The position numbers and the translations under genes were made by a program. A stretch of 11,333 bases of DNA. Source: CALMFT01 sp041674565 (lineage in GTDB: Bacteria; Patescibacteriota; Gracilibacteria; Absconditabacterales; Absconditicoccaceae). Where the stretch lies: the NCBI GenBank assembly GCA_041674565.1, contig JBAYVQ010000021.1, forward strand, positions 1 to 11,333. The letters run 5' to 3'. Numbering within the stretch: position 1 is the stretch's first letter; each line of letters starts with the position of its first letter. Under the pieces are notes generated by a model. That model ran no database searches. It saw nothing but the letters and a program-made list of their open reading frames with translations, and was not told where the DNA came from. Positions 1 to 8,221 of the stretch are shown in pieces.

Positions 1-1365
1 GATGGCTCTCTTGACCCCAAGCAAACTCTTGCGCAATACCAGGAGAAAGCATGACGCAATGAGCTTAACTCTTGGATTTCATACACACCAGAATATGTGA
101 CTAATCATTTTGACGACTTTTTGGCAAAACCATTGTGTGCAGCGCCAATTGGTATCAAAGATATTGTGATGACGAAGGGTGAGATAACGACTTGTGGTTC
201 CAAGATATTGGAAAATTATATACCTGAGTATAGTGCTACCTGTTTTTTGAAATTGGAAGAAGCTGGCGGTCTGATGATAGGAAAAAATGCAATGGATGAG
301 TTTGCTATGTGATGAAGTGGTGAAAACTGTGCATTTGGTCCTACTAAAAATCCACGAGATCATACAAGGATATCGGGTGGTAGTAGCTCTGGCTCTGCCG
401 CTGCGGTTGCTCATGGAGAGTGTCTCGGTGCTCTTGGGACAGATACTGGTGGATCGGTTAGATTGCCCGCCGCATTCTGTGGAGTTGTGTGATTCAAACC
501 TACGTATGGAGCTATTTCTAGATACGGAGTTCAAGCCATGGCTCATTCCTTGGACCAGGTGGGTGTATTTGGTGCAACGGTAGAAGACACGCAAATACTT
601 TTTGATGCTATTGCTTGATATGATCCTATGGATATGAGTTCTTTGGTTTCGCGCCCAACAAAGACTAGTCAATGACCTCTGAGAGTCGCTGTGCTCAATA
701 GTTTTTTTGGACAATGAATCGATTCAACTATCCAGGAAAAGACTTTGCATGCCGTGGAGATGCTAAAAGATAGCGATACTATAACTTGTGTGGATTTTGT
801 GGATTTCGATCTGTTGCAACATTTGGTAGCGGTGTACTATGTTATCATGCCAGCTGAGGCAAGCACCAATCTCGCGAGATTTGATGGTTTGAGATATGGT
901 TTGCAAAGTGATACACAGTTGTTTGACTCCCTGCAAGAGTACTACAAATATAGTAGATCCAATGGGTTTGGACCCGAGGTAAAAAGAAGATTGCTCTTGG
1001 GATCTTATGTGCTCAGTTCTGGTTATCAAGATCAATATTACAATAAAGCAGTACATATCAGAGATATGGTAAAAGATCAGTTTATGAAGCTATTTGAACG
1101 TTATGATGTTGTCGTTGGTCCAACAAGTCCTGTGCGACCTTGGAAAATAGGCGGACATGCAAATGATCCGCTATCTGATTATCTTACTGATCTTTATACA
1201 ATACCTGCTAATCTCATTGGCGCACCAGCAATGTCTGTACCGATGGGATTTGCACAAGTAGACTGAAGCAAATTACCACTTGGTATGCATATTATGGCAA
1301 AACCAGGTGATGATGGCAAAGTATTTCAAATGGGCAACATAATAGAACAGCTAAATCTCTCCTAA
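1..1365 (+). CDS. gatA: Aspartyl/glutamyl-tRNA amidotransferase subunit A, 5'-truncated by the window
   Basis: GatA is the glutaminase/amidase subunit of GatCAB, which converts Glu-tRNA(Gln) and Asp-tRNA(Asn) to Gln-tRNA and Asn-tRNA. The frame is open from base 1 to TAA at 1363-1365 (454 codons). Family length is near 480, so roughly 30 N-terminal residues lie outside. The amidase Ser-cisSer-Lys triad is visible: Lys in APIGIKDI (codon 157-159), the glycine/serine-rich GGSSSGS stretch (376-393) and the nucleophile Ser in GTDTGGSVR (454-456). Eight in-frame TGA codons (52, 310, 313, 490, 616, 673, 715, 1264) fall where glycine is expected, notably GVVGFKPTYG at 490. The next gene starts 30 nt downstream on the same strand, suggesting co-transcription. 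No gatB or gatC is visible here. Identity is secure. Confidence 0.96.
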
Positions 1366-1395
1366 GCTTTGGCTTATATTACATGTATCGTTACT

Positions 1396-3906
1396 ATGAC
1401 AAAAAAACAACCTCGTACTATCCAGACTTATATACATAGGGGTTTTGTTTTTCTTCAGGCTCTGGAGAAAGAGCAGTGGCTTATTATTGGATTTTTGAGT
1501 TTGTTTGTGATTGTTACTATGAGGTTGATGCGGTTGCAGATATTTAATTTTGATTATTACCAAAATAAGCTGATTACGCAGCACTTCCAGCATGTAAACA
1601 TCCAAGCGAAAAGAGGTAATATTTTTGTAGAATCTCCTTCTGGCAAACCAGTACAGCTCACTGCGAATACAGAAGTATATGATATTTTTGTGGATCCAAA
1701 ATTCGTGCTAGATAAGCCGCAATTCATCAAGGCAATTCTTCCTATCTTTATTGAGCACTTTTGTCCTTCTGGTACTGGTCAAACACTTAATGATCCCTAT
1801 AGTTGTTTATTCAAATTAGAAAGATTTACTGATAAAACTCTCTTGCCTACCAAGCCTGTGTTGTATTACCTGGGCGGGGGCATAGCAAGCGCTACTGGTT
1901 TGGCACAAGCGCCAACAAGCTGAGAGGACCTGCAAGACCTTATTTTGAGTTCCAACAAACTGATTGCTGCATATCAATCAGGGCAAGAGCTGTATAACGT
2001 TGCTCTGACGAAGACACTGAGTGGTGTCTTGCGTGAAACTATTTCCACCTTGATCCAGGAACAACTGAATACCATGATCTATCAGGGTGTTAAGGAAAGA
2101 AATTTTTTGACCTTTATTGAAGATGAACGTCTCAGACAACAATTTACCAAAGTCAACCTACCTTATGTACAGATATTGTGAAACACCGTATATGTGCTCC
2201 CAGCACAAGTAACAGACGTTAGCAAGGCTGGCAGTGAACTGTATACGATCCTATCTCAGTATCAGATTATTTTTTCTTATAAACAACTTCAAGCGATCCT
2301 TAGTCCTCAGGATAATAGATACGTAAGATTGGCAACCAATATGGATCATCAACTAGTTACTAGACTCAAGGAGCTCAAAGATGAGTGGAGTAAAGTGCAA
2401 CAAGATAATGTGTACAACAAAAGAAAGGCAAAAGAAAAAGTGACTGATGATGATCTTATCCCGCTATTACACGGTTTGGGGTTTGAGCAAAAAACAATGA
2501 GAGAGTATCCCTTCGGAACGTACCTGGCTCACGTGCTAGGTTTTCTCACCAAAAATGGGAAACCATTGTATGGGGTAGAGGAGTATCGAGATGAGTATCT
2601 CAAAGGAAAGGATGGGCAGATCATTTGATTTGGTACACCTTGGATTGGGCAGGTGGGTAGTAACGAATTGCAACTCAGTAATCCTGTGAATGGAGCTGAT
2701 ATCGTGCTTAGTATCGAACCAAATATCCAAAAGGAGATTGAACGTTTGACGAACAAATACCTCAAAGATCTGAGGGCCGATAGTGTCAGTATTGTAGTCA
2801 TGAACCCTTATGATGGCAGCGTGGCTGGCTTGGCGAACGCTCCTACCTTTGACCCCAATAATCCTGATGCCATCTATCAGACAAAGCCTCTAGAGCCAGA
2901 ATATGCTCAGTTGTTGGATGATGCCCAATACTTAGATATACCTGTGTACGAGCGTACTGGTGGCAAGATGTTGCCTGTTACCTTGGAGTGAAGATTTGAT
3001 AAGAAAACCCCCAAATACATCAATGCCAATTACTATGGCCCCTTGGCTTTTCTAGATAAAAATACCACTCTTGCATATGAGCCTGGTAGTATTTTTAAAC
3101 CCATTACTGTGGGTATCGGTTTGGATGTAGATGAGATAAGTCTGTATGATACCTATTACGATAAAGGCGAACTACAAGTAGGGGATTATTTCATCAAGAA
3201 TGTTTCAAGAGCTTGCTTAGGTACCAATACTATCCTTCATGCTCTGCAGTTTTCTTGCAATATTGGCATGATCCGCATTATCGAAAAGATTGGCAAATAC
3301 GTGTTTTATAACTACCTGGAAAAATTGTGATTCGGTAGACCTACGGGGATAGAGATCGCTGGTGAAGTGTCGGGTAGTATTCCTGATGCGCAGTTGAGAC
3401 AAAAATCCAGATTTTTCAATAACTCTTTTGGACAAGGATTACTGGTCACGCCGATGCAGATGGCGGTGGCTTATAGCTCGTTGGTAAATGGTGGATATAC
3501 CATTAGACCCACCATCATTAAGAAGATTGTCACGGCTGATGGGCAAGTAAAACATCTAGCAAAATCAGTCAAAAAAAGAATTTTCAGAGAAACCACTGCG
3601 GAATCGATAAAGATGGCTTTGTATGAGGTGGTAAATGGTGGTCAGATAAAAAGATTTGCGATAAGCTGAAAGACCCTAGCAGGTAAAACAGGCACTTCAC
3701 AAATATCGTTTAAAGGCAAATATCAAAATGGTGTGGGCCGAACCAATGGTAGCTTTGCTGGTATAGTAACAAGAGATAATACCAAATACGTTATTGTGAT
3801 CCAGGTACGTCGTCCACGTACTAGCCAGTGGTGAGAAACCACTGCTGGCCAGGTATATGGAGAGTTATCCAAATTTTTGGTAGAGTATGAAGATATAGAT
3901 AGTTAG
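1396..3906 (+). CDS. Class B penicillin-binding protein (FtsI/PBP2-like peptidoglycan transpeptidase)
   Basis: A D,D-transpeptidase that cross-links peptidoglycan from the outer face of the membrane. The product is 836 aa, longer than the roughly 550-700 usual for FtsI/PBP2. Order: short cytosolic tail, one membrane helix (about 28-46), a dimerisation-type domain beginning AKRGNIFVESPSGKPV and resuming at FGTYLAHVLGF, then the transpeptidase domain from about residue 440. All three active-site motifs are present: SIFK with Ser565 (3088), SCN at 620-622 (3253) and KTGTS from Lys764 (3685). Extra length lies mainly at residues 120-350, between the two halves of the N-terminal domain, and is rich in charged residues. 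Seven TGA codons read as Gly (1921, 2179, 2626, 2989, 3328, 3667, 3832); the one at 3328 gives the conserved GFGRPTGIE. ATG 1396 was preferred over an in-frame TTG at 1369; no clear ribosome binding site. Division versus elongation role cannot be decided. Confidence 0.94.
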
Positions 3907-3916
3907 TAGAATACTA

Positions 3917-3944
3917 CTGACATTATATTATACATCGATATAGA
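3917..3944 (+). promoter_or_regulatory. Predicted sigma70-type promoter of the first small paralogue
   Basis: CTGACA (3917-3922), 16 nt, TATAGA (3939-3944), followed by AGAAGTATTTTATA and the ATG at 3972. The downstream segment resembles that of the promoter at 4583-4610 (AGAAAGTATTTTAA), so the two paralogues seem to have inherited the same control region. Prediction from sequence only. Confidence 0.55.
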
Positions 3945-3971
3945 GAAGTATTTTATATTACTGTATATATT

Positions 3972-4147
3972 ATGGATTATAATACTATGCTCAGCGCTAC
4001 GAATGGCAACACTGAATCTGATACTTCCAATATTGCAAAAAGAAATGGCTTTCAAATCAAGATCACCACTATCAAACAAGGATTACATGACGATTTTTTG
4101 TGAACATGTTCCAAAGCCGTTACCTTGTGTAACGCGATATACTGCTC
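3972..4147 (+). pseudogene. Possible N-terminal part of the first small paralogue, in a different frame
   Basis: From ATG 3972 a frame opens with MDYNTMLSATNGNTESDTSN and continues for about 58 codons before the next gene's ATG at 4148 in the -1 frame. Because TGA is glycine here, the TGA at 4149-4151 does not stop it; the frame would run out of frame over the next ORF to TAG 4350-4352, which is unlikely for two real genes. Joining 3972-4147 to 4148-4459 by a -1 shift after 4132 (the last stop in the second frame) would give about 162 aa, close to the 150 aa of the paralogue at 4639. I infer one gene with a frameshift (mutation or assembly error), but no slippery heptamer is visible. Two separate ORFs remain possible. 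Confidence 0.35.
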
Positions 4148-4459
4148 ATGACTAGTGAGTTTTATCATGCTGAGTTTAGTACATCAGAACATACTACTTT
4201 CGTGAACAATATCATTGCTTTACAGCAAGCATATATCAAAAATGAAGGTGACAGAAATGATGAGTGATTTTTGGCTCTTATGTCGGAGATGTTCGGTGGT
4301 TGATACGAAGAAAACAAGCTCAAGCTGGCTGAACAATTGCAACTTCAGTTAGATTTGTTACTCAATGCCTATTTGAGAGCTCTAGGTTTCCAAGAAAATG
4401 ATGTTGTTGTGCCAAAAAATGATCTCATGTCTCAGATTGCCGCTTTGTTTATAAAATAA
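4148..4459 (+). CDS. Small acidic protein of unknown function, paralogue of the 4639-5091 product
   Basis: ATG 4148 to TAA 4457-4459, 103 aa, with two TGA codons read as Gly. I do not recognise the family. It is helical-looking and acidic, with no signal peptide or membrane segment, so probably cytosolic. The stretch IALQQAYIKNEGDRNDEGF followed by LALMSEMF aligns with IDSLKDMYMQVNGTEEDEYF followed by FALLNEVF in the downstream protein, and both continue with a Leu-rich segment (LAEQLQLQLDLLLNAYLRAL here), so the two are homologous over their C-terminal halves. The expected N-terminal half lies upstream in another frame (3972-4147), so the true product may be longer. A terminator-like hairpin follows 18 nt after the stop. 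Function cannot be inferred. Confidence 0.6.
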
Positions 4460-4477
4460 CTGATAGAGTATTACGTG

Positions 4478-4502
4478 AAAAACTTCTCTTAGAAGTTTTT
4501 TT
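4478..4502 (+). terminator. Intrinsic terminator after the first small paralogue
   Basis: AAAAACTTCT (4478-4487), loop CTT, AGAAGTTTTT (4491-4500), then more T. The ten-base-pair stem is perfect but A/T-rich, and it ends in a T-run. It is nearly symmetric, so it might work in both directions. Confidence 0.7.
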
Positions 4503-4582
4503 GATTTCTTTTGGTGCACACGCAGTGTGTATTGTCCGTGCATGGACACATCAATACATGCAGGTTGTACCATAATATACTA
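4503..4582. other. Short intergenic stretch with clustered small hairpins
   Basis: No gene seen. It holds CACAC-GCA-GTGTG (4517-4529) and TGTCC-GTGCAT-GGACA (4533-4548) directly in series, between the terminator and the next promoter. They may be remnants or a regulatory site; nothing shows they are transcribed. Confidence 0.3.
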
Positions 4583-4610
4583 TTGACATAACTAGTATCT
4601 TAGTTATAAG
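4583..4610 (+). promoter_or_regulatory. Predicted sigma70-type promoter of the second small paralogue
   Basis: Consensus TTGACA (4583-4588), 16-nt spacer, TATAAG (4605-4610). Transcription would start near 4617, leaving a leader of about 22 nt before ATG 4639. Confidence 0.65.
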
Positions 4611-4638
4611 AAAGTATTTTAACGTTGATTTTTTGGCT

Positions 4639-5091
4639 ATGCTTATACGTCCTGTTTCTTCCCTGGGTGTGCGTGTCTATATGACAGGTTTTTTGTCTCA
4701 CTCCAAGAAACTCGATAAACATAACTCTCTTTATCACAATATTATTGATACACAGACTATCGCACAAAATAATTTCAGAAATGTATTCGACAGCGTTTTG
4801 GAGGGATACCAGTGACTCCATGATGATGGTAGTAGTCAAGAAAACACTGATGAGATTGGCTGATACATTTTGGATATAGACTCTTTGAAAGATATGTATA
4901 TGCAGGTTAATGGCACTGAGGAAGACGAATACTTTTTTGCCTTACTAAACGAAGTATTTGACCCTCGTACAAGCCGTTCCAGAAGTGTTATACTAGAAAA
5001 ATTACGATATAAGCTGATGTATTATGTAATGGTGTTGTGAAACACATTGCACAACGAGAAAGCATCGGCTCGTAGTAAAAGTAAGGATTAA
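4639..5091 (+). CDS. Small acidic protein of unknown function, second paralogue
   Basis: ATG 4639 to TAA 5089-5091, 150 aa, with three TGA codons as Gly (4813, 4861, 5038). No family recognised. No signal peptide or transmembrane helix is evident. The middle is acidic (about residues 60-100) and the tail is basic and Ser-rich (ASARSKSKD). Its C-terminal half is homologous to the product at 4148-4459; the first about 60 residues have no clear counterpart. It has its own promoter (4583-4610). Its stop overlaps the stop of the convergent trmB by two bases (palindrome GATTAATC), and the first usable terminator lies 76 nt further on inside trmB. An in-frame TTG at 4633 is a weaker start. The coding call is good; function is unknown. 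Confidence 0.75.
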
Positions 5092-5723
5092 TCTTGTTTG
5101 TACACCTGTAGATAGTATATCTTTCTTCACTGAGTAAGCCGCTGTGCCTCATAATATGTTTGTATCAAAAGCTCCTCTGGGAGCTTTTTTTGTGTTTGCT
5201 TATAGATGTCCTCGATATACATTCTGATTATCCATCATCAATCAACCAGTGACTTCATGCTATAATCCCAAAATGCTTTATCGTCAGTCTTAAGATGTAT
5301 CACTCATCATGGCTTCATGAGCGCATGATAAATAGCCTGATACTTTGGTGAAGTGAGCTTTTGGCGGTCTCTGGTGGGTCGTGGGTCGGGAAAAGTGATC
5401 CATATTTCACTGATGGATTGTTCTGGGAAACAACTGCTTATATGATCTACGCTAGCACAAAGCCGTTTTGTATTAGTAATACCATGTGCTGCGCAGTACT
5501 TTGCTCCAAAGTGCAGCCTATCGGATTTCATATCAATGCCTATATATTGGTATTGTGGGTGAATAGTAGCAAGCTCTCTGGTATATATGCCAGATCCACA
5601 ACCCAATTCTGCTATGATTGGTCTATCGAGGTCCAGTCACATGTCCAATGCAGGATCTTTGTAGCTATAGGTATAGGTATTGGGCAGGGTAGTAAACTCT
5701 GCATATCTATGTGTTTTTGGCAT
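5088..5723 (-). CDS. trmB: tRNA (guanine-N7-)-methyltransferase
   Basis: TrmB methylates G46 in the tRNA variable loop using S-adenosylmethionine. 211 aa, a normal length. The start (ATG 5723-5721) gives MPKTHRYAEFTTLPNTY, typical of the family. Motifs: SAM-binding ELGCGSG (39-45), YIGIDMKSDRL with the ribose-binding Asp64, WITFPDP (108-114) where most members have NFPDP, LTSPKY, LKPGGVIHLKTD, and the C-terminal IQTYYEAQRLTQGRKIYYL, which matches the substrate-binding T-x-YE-x(5)-G-x-x-I region. Six TGA codons read as Gly, including both glycines of KPGG and the Gly of TQGRKI. The start overlaps the end of the upstream HD-domain gene by 17 nt, so the two are surely one operon. Its 3' end is convergent with the 4639 gene and carries that gene's likely terminator on the opposite strand. 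Confidence 0.95.
5167..5191 (+). terminator. Intrinsic terminator for the + strand, lying inside antisense trmB
   Basis: AAAAGCTCC (5167-5175), loop TCTG, GGAGCTTTT (5180-5188), then TTT to 5191. Stem of nine perfect pairs plus a seven-base T-run in the + direction. The same bases encode KKLPEEL of TrmB on the - strand. It would stop transcripts of the 4639 gene about 100 nt past its stop codon. Confidence 0.65.
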
Positions 5724-6360
5724 GGGTATCTTGTTGTATAATGCGTTGTCGTCATTCCAATTCTTGTATCCTTTTGTGCAATGGTTCGGCAAATTTTTGT
5801 TGTGCCCGCTGAGTCCTAAAAGTCAGAGATTTCAAAAATGGCAACTGCGATGCGAATCCGTCCTTATATGTTTTGCCTCGTTCTTGTTGGAGACCAAATA
5901 TAATATCCTTGATCCATATCGGAGACAGGCACTGTGTCATATCCGCATCACGCATGATATCAACAAGCAGTTTTGGGGCCAAGAGGTTATCTGGATGTTT
6001 GTGTGGCCACTCTGTGGCTGTGATGAGTGCGCCGATCTGCTTTTCGTATTCTTTGTCTTGCCTCAAGAGTGCCTTATGTAAACCCTGCAGGGCCATTGCT
6101 ATATTCTCGCTATCGGATAGTTTTCCTCAGGAGTGATTGTAATCATGAAATAATCAGGCAATAAGAAGATTTCTAGCAGTTCTTCATGATATCTTATAAA
6201 ATCCAATAGCATCGTAGAGTTGTCCAGTCACGTGGAACATATGATCAATATTGTGGTATCCAAACATGACGTTTTTGGCTTGCAGCACTATATTTACATA
6301 ATACACAAGATCTCATTCATATGTTTTGTCGTGGTTTTCTATTACTGACGGTGTCAGCAT
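5707..6360 (-). CDS. HD-domain phosphohydrolase
   Basis: 217 aa from ATG 6360 to TAG 5709-5707, with five TGA codons as Gly. It has the metal-binding histidine/aspartate pattern of HD-superfamily enzymes: His36 and His40 in GYHNIDHMFHV, His72-Asp73 in LIAGLFHDYNHSGG with His76, and Asp138/Asp140 in IMRDADMTQ. The YHNxxH...FHDxxHxG arrangement is close to that of 3',5'-cyclic-nucleotide phosphodiesterase-type HD domains, but the substrate cannot be told from sequence; nucleotides and cyclic nucleotides are both possible. No signal peptide, so cytosolic. It is first in an operon with trmB (17-nt overlap) and has its own predicted promoter. A tie to tRNA metabolism is only suggested by this linkage. 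Confidence 0.85.
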
Positions 6361-6383
6361 ATGATCTATTCGAAAATATTATA

Positions 6384-6412
6384 AATATAATCAGAATAGG
6401 ACTTATTGACAA
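6384..6412 (-). promoter_or_regulatory. Predicted promoter of the HD-domain/trmB operon
   Basis: On the - strand: TTGTCA (6412-6407), 17 nt, TATATT (6389-6384), with the ATG at 6360. It lies in the 64-nt gap after the S41 protease stop, so this operon can be expressed separately from the protease gene. Confidence 0.5.
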
Positions 6413-6424
6413 AAATACAATATA

Positions 6425-7693
6425 TTATTTTATCATGGCTTTCATGACCTCTTTGGCTTTCTCAAGCTGATTATCTATTTGTTTAGACTCAAACAATTTT
6501 GCATCAAATTTTACTTCTATGTTGGGTTTCACACCTTTTTTATCTACGTTGAGACTATCAGGCGTAAACCATTTCCCGATAGTGAATTTGATGCTAGAGT
6601 TATCAGTAAGAGTGTACAGCGTTTGGATGGTTCCCTTACCAAATGTGGTAGTACCTACGATCTTTGCTCCTGCATGATAGTAGAGCGCATAAGCCAAGAT
6701 CTCACTTGCCGATGCTGATAGTTCATCCACTAGTACTACGATAGGATATTGTTTTTTGCCATATCCTTTGGAGTAGTATATTTCTTCTGGAAGTGATTTG
6801 TATTTGGTGATGGTTATGATTTTGTCTCTGGGTATAAAGAAACTTGCTATGTCCGCAGCAACAGGAAGTATACCTCAGCCATTGCCTCTCAAGTCAATAA
6901 TGAATCCAGCGACTCCAGTACTTACGAGCTCGTTGTAAGAGGTCCTAAATTTTTCTGCAGTGTCTTCTCCTATTGTTGCTATATTGATGTATCCCATTTT
7001 CTTGTTATCTGCGTTGATGACGTTGGAGTATACTGATGGTATGACTATTTTATCTCTCTTGATAGGGAGTTTGTTTACTTTCTTTTCCTTTTCGGAAAAT
7101 ATAGTGAGCTCTACGGAAGTTCATTTGGGTCCACGCACAAGGTTGACCACATCACGTACACTCATAGCCTCCACGCTTTTGCCATCTACCTGCAAGATAA
7201 TATCAAGGGGTTTGAGTCATGCTCCATGCGCTGGACCTCCTTTGATGATCTCCATGACAGTGATTTGGTCGCTTGTTTGTCCGATGACTGCTCCTATCCC
7301 CTCGAAGTCGTAGCTTCCCTTGAGATCTTTGGCGAAGTCATCATTTTCTTGCTTGTCAAAATACACAGTATGAGGATCCTTCAATCATCCTACGAATCAG
7401 TGTAGTCCTCATTCCAATAGCTTATCCAGCTTTACTCCACTGCCGTCGCTATAATAGTTTTCAGCCAATACCTTGTATACGTCTTCATATTTTTTGTATC
7501 TCTCGGCACATGTCAGCTTATCCAATTCTTTTACCTTTCTTCTCAATGAGGCAACCAACTCAGTATCTGAGCCAATACTTGGTATAGCAGGATCTTGTAT
7601 AGCGTTGTTGGCTACAAAATTGATGATACCACTACCGCTCACTCCCACGATAATACCAAGCGCAAGTAAGAATGATGATTTCCAAAAATTCAT
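6425..7693 (-). CDS. S41-family C-terminal processing protease with PDZ domain
   Basis: A membrane-anchored or exported serine protease of the CtpA/Prc family, which trims C termini of envelope proteins. 422 aa. The start at MNFWKSSFLLALGIIVGV was chosen because it opens with a hydrophobic export/anchor segment (about 8-24); the frame continues upstream but into unlikely sequence. Then FVGGLKDPHTVYF (about 101-113), PDZ domain about 133-215 (GGPAHGAGLKPLDIILQVDG), and the protease core with DLRGNGGG. Catalytic Ser328 sits in DELSASASEI and Lys353 in TTTFGKGTIQT; the 25-residue spacing fits the Ser/Lys dyad of E. coli Prc as I recall it. Six TGA codons read as Gly, one of them the invariant Gly of DLRxNxGG. 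Divergent from the gene at 7875. Confidence 0.94.
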
Positions 7694-7874
7694 ATGATGA
7701 ATAATCTGAATAAGTAAAATACTAAGCTTATAGTAAGAAAATAATACGGGAAAAAAAGAGCAAAACACAAAGGATGGATTATTGATAAAATAATAATCCA
7801 AAGGTTTTGCAATATTGCCCAAGTTTCTTAACAAGTGAGCATAAGCTCATTTTTTTTATTGTTGTCGTGTTGTT
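7694..7874. promoter_or_regulatory. Divergent intergenic region with two palindromes
   Basis: This 181-nt gap separates the divergent protease (-) and small transporter (+) genes. It contains a perfect nine-pair inverted repeat TGGATTATT/AATAATCCA (7775-7783 and 7792-7800, 8-nt loop) and a perfect ten-base palindrome GCAATATTGC (7809-7818). They could be regulator sites. I see no good consensus promoter in either direction; TTGTGT-N18-TATTAT on the - strand is the best for the protease. Function is inferred only from position. Confidence 0.35.
7836..7857 (+). terminator. Terminator-like hairpin 17 nt before the small transporter gene
   Basis: TGAGC (7836-7840), loop ATAA, GCTCA (7845-7849), then eight T; a G-T and A-T pairs can lengthen the stem. 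It points along the + strand but no + gene ends upstream. It could be an attenuator in the leader of the 7875 gene, or chance. Confidence 0.4.
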
Positions 7875-8219
7875 ATGGGATCTTTGTTTACTTCCGTGTC
7901 CAAGTTTTCTCCGATTCTGATTATGTTGTTATCTTCATTGTTTGCTTTTTTGTGAGACTATTTTGCTAAAACATATAGTGTAGATCGCCAGCTTATGATG
8001 CTGGTTGTTTGTTTAGTAAGTTTTTTGATTTGAGATATCTTGTTTGTTGTGACTCTTTTCCAAAGGGAGTTTGTCCTTATGAATGTGATCTGGAATACAC
8101 TCAATATATCACTTGGTTTAATTATCTGATTTGTATTGTTTCATGAACAGGTTACCACGCTGCAGTGAGTGGGTATTATCATATCTATTGTAGGGCTTAT
8201 CCTGATGAGTATTGAATAA
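7875..8219 (+). CDS. Small four-helix membrane protein, SMR/DMT transporter-like
   Basis: 114 aa, readable only with four TGA codons as Gly (G27, G53, G85, G98). Four hydrophobic helices at about 11-31, 40-62, 69-89 and 96-113 match the size and layout of small multidrug resistance (EmrE-like) proteins. Helix 1 carries a lone acidic residue followed by Lys (LGDYFAK, Asp28), at a place similar to Glu14 of EmrE. The last two helices, SLGLIIGFVLFHEQVT and LQGVGIIISIVGLILMS, have the GxxxFxE...GxxxxxxG pattern of the drug/metabolite transporter superfamily. ATG 7875 follows a terminator-like hairpin. The stop is 2 nt from the stop of the convergent phospholipase D-like gene. Substrate unknown; a half-size EamA-type protein is the main alternative. 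Confidence 0.8.
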
Positions 8220-8221
8220 CC

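Noticed and set aside
1..1365. gatA and the other genes as pseudogenes full of nonsense mutations
   Set aside because: All interruptions are TGA, none are TAA or TAG, they fall on glycine positions, and motifs stay intact on both sides in the same frame.
3904..3922. Hairpin TTAGTAG-AATA-CTACTGA as a terminator of the PBP gene
   Set aside because: It has only seven weak pairs and no T-run, and it overlaps the predicted promoter of the next gene.
5361..6136. Several + strand ORFs over this stretch
   Set aside because: They are antisense to trmB and the HD-domain gene, which have clear family motifs.
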